Source of the DNA: Centrapalus pauciflorus
Taxonomy: Eukaryota > Streptophyta > Magnoliopsida > Asterales > Asteraceae
Assembly: GCA_020465985.1 (NCBI GenBank)
Contig: JAANYP010007579.1
Location: forward strand, 930,001-994,000
Direction of reading: 5' to 3'
Length of the DNA stretch: 64,000 nucleotides
The stretch's first letter is position 1, and every line of letters starts with the position of its first letter. Under the pieces are notes generated by a model that searched no databases, was not told the origin of the DNA, and worked only from the letters and a program-made list of their open reading frames with translations. The translations under genes and the position numbers were made by a program. Of the stretch, positions 23,874-34,209 are shown in pieces.

Positions 23874-25478
23874 ATGCCAGCAGCATCATCCAATCTAAAC
23901 ACTCAGGTCTTAGGAATACTCGATAAAATCAATCACCTTAATCATCTCAAACAACTTCAAGCTTATCTCATCACCATCGGCCATTCCCAGCACCAGTTCT
24001 TTTCTTTCAAGCTCCTTCGTTGCTGTGTACTCTCTCTTCATAACTTCGATTACGCTCGTTCAATCTTCTCTTCCCTTGTTTCACCCAATGTCTACCTCTA
24101 CACCGCCATGATCACAGCTTACTCTTCTCAACCAGATCATCATTCCTCCCTCCTATTATACCGTGATATGGTTCGAAAGAAACGCCCCAAAGTCAGTCAT
24201 TTTATCTACCCACACGCCCTCAAATCTTGTCCAGAGGTTTTGGGATCTATAGGAACGAAAATGGTGCATACCCAGATTGTTAGAACGGGTTATCTTGAGT
24301 ACCCAGTTGTCCAAACGGCTTTACTTGACGCTTATTCGAGGTTTTCTTCCGATATTGGTGTTGCAAGGCTACTGTTCGATGAAATGCCCGAGAGAAATGT
24401 TGTTTCTTGGACTGCTATGATCTCCGGGTATACGAGAGCTGGTGAAATGGGGAATGCTGTAGAGTTGTTTGAACAAATGCCTGATAGAGATACACCATCA
24501 TGGAATTCAATAATAGCCGGGTGTACTCACAATGGGATGTTTTCAGAAGCAATTCGTCTTCTAAGGAGAATGATTATAAATGGGATGAAACCAAATCATG
24601 TTACAGTTTTATCCTCGCTATCAGCTTTTGGGCACATGGGTATGCTACAGCTCGGAAAATCAACACACTGTTATATTATTAGAAACAGGCTAGGTCCTAC
24701 TTCTCCTATCGCCAATGGTTTGGTTGATATGTATGGAAAATGTGGGAGCTTGAAAGAAGCCAGAAGGGTATTTGATGATACATCGAGTAGAAATCTAACT
24801 TCATGGAATTCCATGATTAATTCTTACGCTCTACATGGCCAAAGTGAATCCGCGATAATGATCTTTGATGAAATGATCCAGCATGACATGACACCGGATG
24901 CTGTTACATTTGTAGGGCTATTAAATGCTTGTACCCATGGTGGATTAGTCGAGAAAGGACGCTCTTTCTTCACATCAATGGTTAGAGAATATGCCGTCGA
25001 ACCTGACATTCATCATTTTGGTTGTTTCATTGATCTTCTTGGTCGAGCAGGTCAGTTTGAAGAAGCCATGGAAGTTATAAAAACAATGAAAACCCCACCT
25101 GATGAAGCTGTATGGGGATCTTTGCTTAACAGCTGCAAGATTTATGGCCGAATGGATTTAGCTGAAATTGCAGTCAAGAAACTAATCGAAATTGATCCAA
25201 ACAATGGCGGGTATGGCACAATGTTAGCCAATATTTATGGTGCATTAGGGGAATGGGATAAAGCAAGAAAGGTATGGAGAAGATTGAAGGAGGAAAAGGC
25301 TTATAAGATACCAGGTTGCAGTTGGATTGAGATTGATAATCAACTTCATCAATTTTATTCTGCTGATGATTCCCATTTCAAAATACAAGAAGTACACTTG
25401 ACCTTGGAAAGCATTTTTGGATTCGCCGATGAAAACATAAGTTATCATCAAAGCTTACCAAATACAGGTAAACCTTGA
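23874..25478 (+). CDS. Pentatricopeptide repeat protein, PLS class, E/E+ subgroup
   Basis: Intronless 534-aa PPR protein. Such proteins bind organellar RNA base-specifically and, in the PLS class, usually support C-to-U editing in mitochondria or plastids. Repeats run from about residue 60 to 450, with recognisable units such as NVVSWTAMISGYTRAGEMG, PSWNSIIAGCTHNGM, MYGKCGSLKEARRVF, TSWNSMINSYALHGQ, and VTFVGLLNACTHGGLVEKG. The C terminus has the E domain (WGSLLNSCKIYGRMDLAE) and an E+-type GCSWIEIDNQLHQFYS from about residue 481, and lacks a DYW deaminase domain. It looks most like Arabidopsis At1g33350 from memory; the editing target is unknown. No strong transit peptide is obvious. Absence of introns is typical for the family. 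Confidence 0.93.
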   Translation: MPAASSNLNTQVLGILDKINHLNHLKQLQAYLITIGHSQHQFFSFKLLRCCVLSLHNFDYARSIFSSLVSPNVYLYTAMITAYSSQPDHHSSLLLYRDMVRKKRPKVSHFIYPHALKSCPEVLGSIGTKMVHTQIVRTGYLEYPVVQTALLDAYSRFSSDIGVARLLFDEMPERNVVSWTAMISGYTRAGEMGNAVELFEQMPDRDTPSWNSIIAGCTHNGMFSEAIRLLRRMIINGMKPNHVTVLSSLSAFGHMGMLQLGKSTHCYIIRNRLGPTSPIANGLVDMYGKCGSLKEARRVFDDTSSRNLTSWNSMINSYALHGQSESAIMIFDEMIQHDMTPDAVTFVGLLNACTHGGLVEKGRSFFTSMVREYAVEPDIHHFGCFIDLLGRAGQFEEAMEVIKTMKTPPDEAVWGSLLNSCKIYGRMDLAEIAVKKLIEIDPNNGGYGTMLANIYGALGEWDKARKVWRRLKEEKAYKIPGCSWIEIDNQLHQFYSADDSHFKIQEVHLTLESIFGFADENISYHQSLPNTGKP

Positions 25479-26426
25479 CCATGTATGATGCATGTAGATT
25501 TGATTTTGCTATCTCAATTCATGTTATTGAGTTTGACTTGAACTTATAAAGGCCTAGATAGTGTTTAGCTAATTAAGTTGCATGTAGAATGCTATCAATA
25601 GATTTTACAATGTTGTTTTTAATCGTTTCGTAGTTACTTTGTCGGATGTTTATTTAATGTTAACTGTTAAGTAAACAATCAAAATCCAATGGTTCATTTG
25701 GTGTTCGTCCCATGCCACCAAAGACGAAAAATGACTTCCATTGTTTCATATGATGCTTCAAATATACAAATAAGATAAAGAAGGTAAAACATGTTAAAAT
25801 AAACTTAGTGATGTATAACTCGCTCGCCTCTCTAATTGGATAGAGGGAAATTCCTTAGAAAAACAATTCTTGAGTATTGGCTTTCAACAATCACATAAAT
25901 TTTATGTTAATAAAAAATCTGTTAATTTTATGATTTAAGACGAATTGTATTAGATTTTTAATACAAATTAAATGTCAAGGTTAACTATTAATTTTATGAT
26001 TTAAGACGGATTGTGTTAGATTTTAAATACAAATATTAACTACTAAAAATGATTTATTAGATTATAGAATTATAACAAAAGACTACTAAGTTATATAATT
26101 TGTAATTTTGATGATGATGAGGATTATTTATTAATTAATTTGTACATAAATAATTATTAAATTTTGTAACAATTAAAAAAAAAATTACAAGAGAGGATGA
26201 ATGGTAAGCAAATTGCAACGGATGCTGGATCGATCATTCTCACTTCGGCCATCAATCAAGCTGTTAACAATAAAAACGAAATGAAAATCAATAAATTACT
26301 CTCATTCGTTGCTAATAACACTCACATCATCATCGTTCTCTCGCGCTTCGCATATTCCCCCCAAATTCTGATTCCAGACCACCACCACCACCACCACCCC
26401 ATTTGTCAAGTAAGGGGAGAAAAGAC
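25479..26426. other. PPR to DUF212 intergenic region
   Basis: AT-rich. Contains a small direct duplication (TTAATTTTATGATTTAAGAC at about 25924 and 25992) and, near 26379-26399, a (CAC)n run in the probable leader of the next gene. No other gene seen. Confidence 0.65.
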
Positions 26427-29400
26427 ATGAGATCGATGGCTGAAACAGCGATGGCAGGTTCCAAATCCACCGGGAATTCGTCTTCATCACATGTCCATAT
26501 GAACTACGCTCTCCTTTCTGCACTTATCGCCTTCGCCATCGCCCAGTTCATTAAGGTCTTCACCACCTGGTATGTTTTTTCTTTTTTATTTAATCCTCAC
26601 TTGTTACAATTATCATCAACGATCTACTTTTTTTTTTCTTTTTATAGTTAGGTTTGGGTTATTATCTACATCTCTTTTGATGGTTTTTCCTACCGGTCAA
26701 TTTGTATATTTAGATTAATAGGTTTGGAGCCCTGTGCTGCTATGTGATCTCGGTTCATGCAAGTGCACGATTTTATTTTATTATGATTATTGTGAATATG
26801 AGAAATTGTATAGGGACTTTATGATTTCTACAGGTTCGTGATGTGTTTTCTGGTTTAAGGATCGTTTTGGCAAAACTTTTGATTTTGATATGTTGGAAGC
26901 AAATTAACCTCTGGCTCACGAAACCTATTTGACATGGTTTCAGCTTCCACTTGAACGTCCATTTTGTATCGGTTACGTGTAATTCAAATCTGATCGTTAA
27001 TTACCTCAAGTAGTATTGGCTTCTAGGGGTTTCTTTGAAAGACTTGGTGAAAACACCAGAGATAATCAATTCGTAGGACAACACCCAATTCACAGGACTA
27101 ACAACTAGATGTTCAATTCTAAGTCAAGACCTATAGTTATCTTGGATGAGTGTGACCACTTTGACAAGCCCAACCTACTTTCTATTGGTTTCTATTGAGA
27201 ATAGGTAAAGCTCTTTTGATCGATATTTGAGAAGATAGCAGAGTTTGGCGATAATAAATTTCATCTACTTACAGAACACACGCACACAGGTGATTGTTAA
27301 TTGATTTTAACTATCTTTTATTGCCATTACAAAAAAAAAAAAAAAAAGGAAACTGCAAAATGTTTACATTGGGAGTTATTTTGCCAATTGCATACGGGAT
27401 CGTTTCTTAATTCTAATAATGCACTTCTTTATAGATTAACTTCCCAACCAGCATACTTGGCTTTTTGTTGCATAGAAAGCATGGCTCTTGCAAAAGTTCA
27501 ACAAAAATGAAGAGGTTACAACTTGTAGAAAAAGAGTGCTTAAGACAAACTTTGGGTAAATAAATACAGAAAAAGATAATCTTAGTTTGTACTTCTTTTC
27601 CAAAAAGTGCTCATTATTGCAAACTCTGCATTTTCTGCAATGGTAAAAAATGGTAAAAGTAAGATAGCTTGGAAAGTTAATCGTTCTTTCTGTCGGTTGT
27701 TTGTCTACCTGTTTACTGTGGCTGCATTACGTGTGCAAATTAAAATTATTATAGTATTGTTACATCCTAAGAATCTTATAACTGTTGTAGACATGCAGGT
27801 ATAAGGAAAAACGTTGGGATCTTAAGCAGCTTCTGGGCTCAGGTGGCATGCCATCATCACATTCTGCAACAGTGACTGCTCTTGCTGTTGCTGTTGGTTT
27901 CCAAGATGGCATTGGTAGTACTACGTTTGCAACTGCACTGATATTAGCTTGCGTTGTATGATCTCTTCTCTTTCTCTAACCTCCCTATGAAGTCCTTCTT
28001 TTGGATAACCAACTGATCATCATTTGCTGTTGTTTGTGATTGCATCATTGCATCTTGTGATTTGTGAAATAAGTAACACAGTTTAGACTCTAGGAGTATC
28101 ATTACCATAAAGGCTATATTTGGTCTATTACTGTACATTTTATGATGCACATTATGGAACGTAGCGTTAAGCTCAAGGAATGTTTGGAAATTTGGATGTA
28201 CACTGATAGTATGTATTATTGCAACTTGAAGTTGCAATAATCAGTTTTGAGCGTTTGGCAGAATCTGGTTCAGGGTCTGATTTGTGATTATGTAGTGTCA
28301 AAATAATTAGAATTGGTGAAACATGCAAGGATTTGTGGTAAGAAAAGTGTTTTTAAACCCTAACTTGAAGTCACGATAATCACTTTGAATATGCACATCT
28401 TAACACACCCTGATGCAAGAGTATATATCCTAGTTTAAATTGTTGTACTTGTTATGGTTGTACATAGCTCAGAAATGGTCTCTCATTTGATAAAAAAATA
28501 TGTGCTTTGAAAGAGGCCAATATAAATTGAGGAACTGTGAGTGAATGACGTATTGAGTTATAATTTTTAATCTCTTACGAAATGAAACTTGTGTCAGGTA
28601 ATGTATGATGCAACTGGTGTACGATTGCATGCAGGACGACAAGCAGAGGTTTGATCACCTCTCCTCCCTTTGTGTGTGGCATGTCCATGTCATTAAAAAA
28701 GCTATAACTGTCACTTCCTAATGTCTTTAAGTTACAAATTTTCAGGTTCTGAATCAAATTGTGTACGAGCTTCCTGCTGAGCATCCCTTGGCTGAGAGTA
28801 GACCACTTCGTGAACTTCTTGGTCACACCCCTCCTCAGGTCTGTTTTCAACTTTTCATGCATTTTCTATGAAAATTAGTAAATGAGATCTGTTATTCTCA
28901 ATGCTTGGATATACAATTACAGAAGCAAAGGTATTTATACACAAAAAGGCTAACTAACTAGAAACTGTTTTAACAAACTAAAACAGATTAAAACTAACTT
29001 CTAACAATACATTACTTTAACAACTGTCAATATATATATTTCACATCCCCCCCTCAAGTTGGAACTTCTTGCAAACCCAACTTGTTTACGAGAAAAGAAT
29101 GCTGAACAGCCCCCAGAGCTTTGGTCATGACATCTGCTAATTGAAGATTGCTTGGAATATAAGCAGTTTGAATAAAACCTTCTTGAACCTTGTCTCGTGT
29201 GAAATGACAATCAATGTCAAGGTGCTTGGTTCTATCATGGTAACAAGGATTTGCTGCAATTTGTTGGGCAGCTTTATTATCACAAAACAATGTGATTGGA
29301 ACTTTAACAGGAATCTTTAAATCCTGAAGTAGATAAGTAAGCCATATGAGTTCACATGTAGTAGATGCCATACTACGATATTCTGCTTCAGTGGAAGATC

Positions 29401-32400
29401 GAGAAACAGTAGCTTGTTTCTTTGTCTTCCAGGAAACAAGCGAATGTCCCAAAAAAATACAATATCCAGTTAAAGATTTACGTGTCATAAGACATGAAGC
29501 CCAATCTGCATCAGAAAAACCAGTCACCTTGAGTTGAGGCTGTACTAGATAAAACAGTCCCTTAGAAATGGTCCCTTTCAAATATCTCAAAAGATGTAAA
29601 GCAGCCTGCATGTGTGGCTCTTTTGGAGCAGATACAAACTGACTCAAATGTTGAACAGCATAGGAAATATCTGGTCTAGTCATTGTGAGATAAAGAAGTC
29701 TACCCACTAATCGTCTGTAAGCTTCTGGATCTGAAACAGGAGAGCCTTTGTCAAGGGATAGTTTTAGACGTTGAGGAATAGGAAAGGGAGCTGGCTTAGC
29801 AGCTGTTAAACCAGCATCTGTAAGAAGATCAAGAATATATTTTCTTTGATTAAGATAAGTGCCAGATGGAGTTCTGCACAGCTCAATGCCTAAGAAATAT
29901 TTTGCCAAGCCCAAATCTTTAATGGTGAACTTATTGTCCAAAGCTGTCTTAGTAGCACATATGTCTGCAATGCAATCCCCTGTTAATAAAATATCATCAA
30001 CGTAGACCAAAGCTGCTGTAAAGGAATTCCCAACATGTCTTACAAACAACGAGTAGTCATGCTTTGATTGCTTGAAACCCATCATGATGAGAGACTTTGA
30101 CAATTCTTGATTCCACTGTCTTGAGGCTTGCTTTAATCCATATAGAGACCGTTTTAGTTTGCAAACTTGGTTCGGTAAAGCTTTGAAATAACCTTGAGGT
30201 GGCTTCATATAGATGTCTTCATCAATATATCCATGGAGAAAAGCATTATTCACATCCAATTGATGAAGAGGCCATTCTTTAGCAGTGGCTATAGCAAGAG
30301 AAAGTATGTTTGTAATCAATACCTTCCTTTTGATCGAAACCTCGAACAACCAATCTAGCCTTTAGCCTGTCAATTGAACCATCTGGGTTATATTTAGTCT
30401 TATAGACCCATTTTGAAGAAACTGCATCATGGCCCTCTGGTAATGTAGTGAGTTCCCAAGTGTCATTTTGTTCCAATGCTGTAAGTTCCTTTTTCATAGC
30501 TTCCACCCATTTAGAATCTTGAGAAGCCTGTTTGTAAGAAGTAGGTTCTGGATAAGTGAAAACATGGGCCAAAAAGGAAATAAAATCCTCTGGTAAATCT
30601 TTGAAATCATCATCCTTGAACAAAGGATAAACAGGCCTAGATCCTGGAATTGAAACTGCAGAAGCCTTATGCTTGTTAGTAACAAAGTCTTTCAACCACA
30701 CAGGTGGAGTAGTAGTTCGAGTAGACCTTCTAACAGGTGGAATAACATTGTCAGTAGGATTAGAAACACCAGGGTCACTAGAATATGTTTGATCATTAAG
30801 AGTTTCAGGACTTTGATCATTATCAGAGGATAAGAAAATCTCAGTACCCTCACTGTTGGTTGAAATAGTAGGTATAAGCTCATCAGCATCATCACTGGCA
30901 TGTACAACATTAGGAAATAAAGGAGTAACAGATTCATTTTTCCTTGACTGAGCAAAGGGAAAGATGTTTTCCTTGAAAATTACATCTCTGCTTATGAAAA
31001 TCTCCCTTTTCTGAAGATCATACACTTTGTAACCTTTCTGACCTGTGGGATAGCCCAAGAATATACATTTAATTCCTCTTGGAGCAAACTTATCCTTATG
31101 AGGTTTTGTTACTGCTGCATAACACAAACATCCAAAAATTCTGAGATTTTCATAATCAGGTGGCTTGCCATGAAGGACCTCAAAGGGAGTTTTCCATGAT
31201 AAGACTTCCATTGGCATCTTATTGATGAGATAAGTTGCTGTAAGGATACAGTCTCCCCAAAAACAATCAGGAAGACTAGCATGTAGTTTCATGGCTCTTG
31301 CAGTGTCTAAGAGATGCCTATGCTTTCTTTCAACAATTCCATTCTGTTGGGGCGTATAAACCATTGACCTTTGATGAATGATGCCTTCATGGTTTAGAAT
31401 GGATTGAATCTCTTTATTTACTATCTCAGTACCATTATCTGATCTAATGAATTTGGGTTTTGATTGATAATGATTCCTGATATAGGAAATAAATGCAGAG
31501 AAAATTGAAGCAACTTGATCTTTTCTGTGTAACAAGTAGGTCCAAGTGGCCCTTGTATTATCATCCACAATGGTCAAAAAATGATGTGCTCCATTAAGAG
31601 CAGGAACTTTATAGGGTCCCCAAAGATCAATATGAATTAATTCGAAAGGAGTAGAAGCAATATTGTTACTTCTTTGAAATGGCAACCGATGTTGTTTGGC
31701 CAACATACAAGTTTCACAAAAAAAATCTTTATCATCAAAGGCTTTACAACTATCAATGTGTAACAACTTTGACATAGAAGAATGACCAAGTCTAGCATGA
31801 AATTCATTAACAGTCAAAGCATGATTAGCTACAGATTGGCCTTTATCAGCAGCATGACAGAATTGATTCATGTCTGATGAGGTAGATTTGCATGTGTATA
31901 GATTTCTGAACCCTTTACCAACTGCCACTATCTCATTAGTTGAAGGGTCCTGAAAGATGAATGAATCAGGGTAGAAAGTGCCAGTCAATCTTTGACATTT
32001 CAATAATTTGCCAACTGAAAGAAGATTGATTTTAAAGTCTGGCACATAAAAGACATTCAATAATGTCAGTCTTGGATTAACCTGAACGTCACCAACTTTA
32101 GTAACCAGTTTACAAGTTCCATCAGGAAGATTAATCTGAATAGGATTCTTTAATTGTCTGATAGATTGAAACATGTTTAGATGTGGTGACATGTGATCTG
32201 AGGCACCGGTATCAACAATCCAGTCTTGCTTAATATCAATATCAGTGTGACATGATAAAGCAAAGAATAAGATATTAGAAGAGCAAGTACCGGTATGAAT
32301 GTTAGAAGACCCTGCAGTACTGATTGATGCTTCTAGATCAATGCTCTTTCCCTTAAACATTTTCATCATCTCTGAACATACGGCAGCAACAAGTCTTTTG

Positions 32401-34209
32401 TCTATGTCTCCCTTTTTTTCATGATTAACCTCATTTTCATGTTCCAAATCAAAAGGTGTAGCTGTGCTGGTCAAGTCAAAATCTGAAAATACTTGAGCAG
32501 CCATTTTAGAGTTCTTTTTATTCTTCTTTCCTTTATACCAGTCCGGATAACCAATTCTTTCAAAGCATTGATCATAGCTGTGACCGTCTTGTTGACAGTG
32601 AGTACAACGTTTGTTGCCTTTGAAATCCTTCTTCAAATTTTGACCAGATTTGTTACTTACAAGATTAGCAAAAAAAGCAGTAGGATCTGGTACATTGTTT
32701 GTGACCTGTTTCTGCTTTTCAACTTGCTGAACTATGTAGTAAGCTTTATTAACATTGGGTAAAGGATCCATAGACAATATTTGATTTCTTACTGATTCAA
32801 AATTATCATTCAATTTCATCAGAAATTGCATCAATTTTGAACGACTGTCAATTTCTAAGAACTTTTCTGCAACTCCACAACTACACTCTTGCATTTTTCC
32901 ACAGTTACAAGTAGGAATACCATTCAGATTATGTAGCTCATCCCAAAATCGTTTCATTTTATTGAAATAAGAAGCAACAGAAGTATTACCTTGAGAAATG
33001 TTACTCAGTTCTCTTTCAACTTGATAGACAAGTGGTCCATTGCTCTGACCATAACGTTCTGTTATCTCCTTCCAGAGTTCATAGGCAGATTGTGCATAGA
33101 GAAATGCATCAGATAGCTCAGCTATCATAGAATTCAGAATCCAGCAAGTGACCATATAGTCACATCGCGTCCAACGCTGAAAGTCTGCATTATTTGGAGC
33201 TGGTTTCATCAACGATCCGTTTATGAATCCAAGTTTCAGTTTCGCTCCTAGTGCCATCTTGATTGTGCGACTCCACCCGAGGAAATTTCCTCCATTAAAG
33301 GGCGTAGTAGTGAGCATCATGCCAGGATGATCAGAGTTTGCAATATACAAAGGATCATTGGCGGTGTTAGACATATTTGGTTCTTGAATGAGAGTTTCTA
33401 CCATTATCGATCAAAATTTTTGATCGATTTGAGAAATTGGAAGAAGAAAATTCTCAAATCAGGATCGTGTGTGAGTCTCTGATACCATATGAAAATTAGT
33501 AAATGAGATCTGTTATTCTCAATGCTTGGATATACAATTACAGAAGCAAAGGTATTTATACACAAAAAGGCTAACTAACTAGAAACTGTTTTAACAAACT
33601 AAAACAGATTAAAACTAACTTCTAACAATACATTACTTTAACAACTGTCAATATATATATTTCACATTTTCTTCTTTATGTCTTTGGACTTCAATAAACC
33701 TTTAATATTTTAAAAGTTGTCGTCAGTATTCACTTTGCTTGAAATCTTTCCATAATCGAACATCCTCTGCTCCAAATGAGTTAATGTTTTTCCTCAAAGC
33801 ATAAAGAGCAAGAAATGCTTGATCATAGAGGTTGGTTGATATTTCTGTCTCCAAATATCTCGACACATTGCTTTTAGTTACATTAAAATAGAAAGCATCT
33901 AGTGATCATGTGTGTTAAATCTGGAAATAAACACTTGTTGCATGAGCAAATAAATGATTAAATTTTAGAAGTTGTCTGGGGTTGGATTCATTATTCCCAC
34001 TATTCAATGTATGCAATCATCTTCAACAACTGGTTAAACTTGATTTCACCAAGAAAATTATCAAGTTCATCAATTCACGATCCATCCTTTGACTTGACTT
34101 ATGCGATGATGATTCTTGATTTATGTTGCAGGTTGCCGCTGGTGGGTTGCTGGGCTTTGTTACAGCTGCAGTTGTTCACTTAATTTCGCAGGCTGGTAAT
34201 CTTGCTTGA
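26427..34209 (+). CDS. DUF212 protein, acid phosphatase/vanadium-haloperoxidase-related
   Basis: Small membrane protein of 173 aa annotated in plants as acid phosphatase/vanadium-dependent haloperoxidase-related (DUF212); its reaction is not established. Exons: 26427-26569, 27799-27955, 28598-28648, 28746-28838 and 34132-34209, phases consistent. Seen: an N-terminal Ser-rich tail, a hydrophobic segment LLSALIAFAIAQFIKVFTTW, the family core WDLKQLLGSGGMPSSHSATV (its SSHS recalls the PAP2 phosphatase motif), VMYDATGVRLHAGRQAEVLN, PLRELLGHTPPQ and a final hydrophobic stretch. The start could be the ATG at 26427 or the one at 26436; neither changes the domain. Intron 4 is 5.3 kb because a Copia retrotransposon is inserted antisense in it; splicing must remove the whole element for the last 26 codons to be joined. 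Confidence 0.9.
28862..28866. repeat. Copia target-site duplication, left
   Basis: TTTTC directly before the left LTR; the same five bases follow the right LTR at 33667-33671. Confidence 0.85.
28867..29045 (-). repeat. Copia 3' LTR (sense orientation of element)
   Basis: 179 bp, no difference found to 33488-33666 on reading. On the minus strand it begins TGTGAAATATATATATTGAC and ends AATTTTCATA. Confidence 0.95.
29046..29055 (-). other. Polypurine tract
   Basis: On the minus strand GAGGGGGGGA lies immediately before the 3' LTR, the usual place of the plus-strand priming tract. Confidence 0.85.
29054..33404 (-). pseudogene. Copia gag-pol polyprotein, frameshifted in RT
   Basis: The first frame (33404-30279, 1041 codons) encodes gag (NGGNFLGWSRTIKMALGAKL), a CCHC knuckle CTHCQQDGHSYDQC at about residues 267-280, aspartic protease WIVDTGASDHMS near residue 398, an integrase zinc region (HARLGHSS, CETCMLAKQHRLPF) and core with IHIDLWGP, FIRSDNGTE and PQQNGIVERKHR, then the start of RT (WVYKTKYNPDGSIDRLKAR). 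After DYKHTFS the frame is lost. The second frame (ending 29054) resumes with LAIATAKEWPLHQLDVNNAF, carries LVYVDDILLTG, and RNase H (SRSSTEAEYRSMA, LFCDNKAAQQIA). Compared with the usual spacing of Copia RT, about a dozen codons plus a frame are missing around 30290-30300. So RT/RNase H cannot be made as one intact polyprotein from this copy. Confidence 0.93.
33477..33487 (-). other. Primer-binding site (initiator Met tRNA)
   Basis: On the minus strand TGGTATCAGAG follows directly after the 5' LTR. This is the standard plant Copia site, complementary to the 3' end of initiator tRNA-Met. Confidence 0.92.
33488..33666 (-). repeat. Copia 5' LTR (sense orientation of element)
   Basis: 179 bp copy of the other LTR; the primer-binding site lies immediately inside and the TTTTC duplication outside. 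Confidence 0.95.

Larger units (their letters stand above)
28867..33666 (-). mobile_element. Ty1/Copia LTR retrotransposon, 4.8 kb, inserted antisense
   Basis: Two 179-bp LTRs (28867-29045 and 33488-33666) that I read as identical, a 5-bp target duplication TTTTC, a primer-binding site, a polypurine tract, and a gag-pol reading frame on the minus strand. Domain order protease-integrase-RT-RNase H is Copia. It lies in intron 4 of the DUF212 gene, opposite to transcription. Identical LTRs mean a very recent insertion, yet pol is broken by a frameshifting deletion in the RT region. LTR ends in sense orientation are TG...TA rather than TG...CA. Confidence 0.96.
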
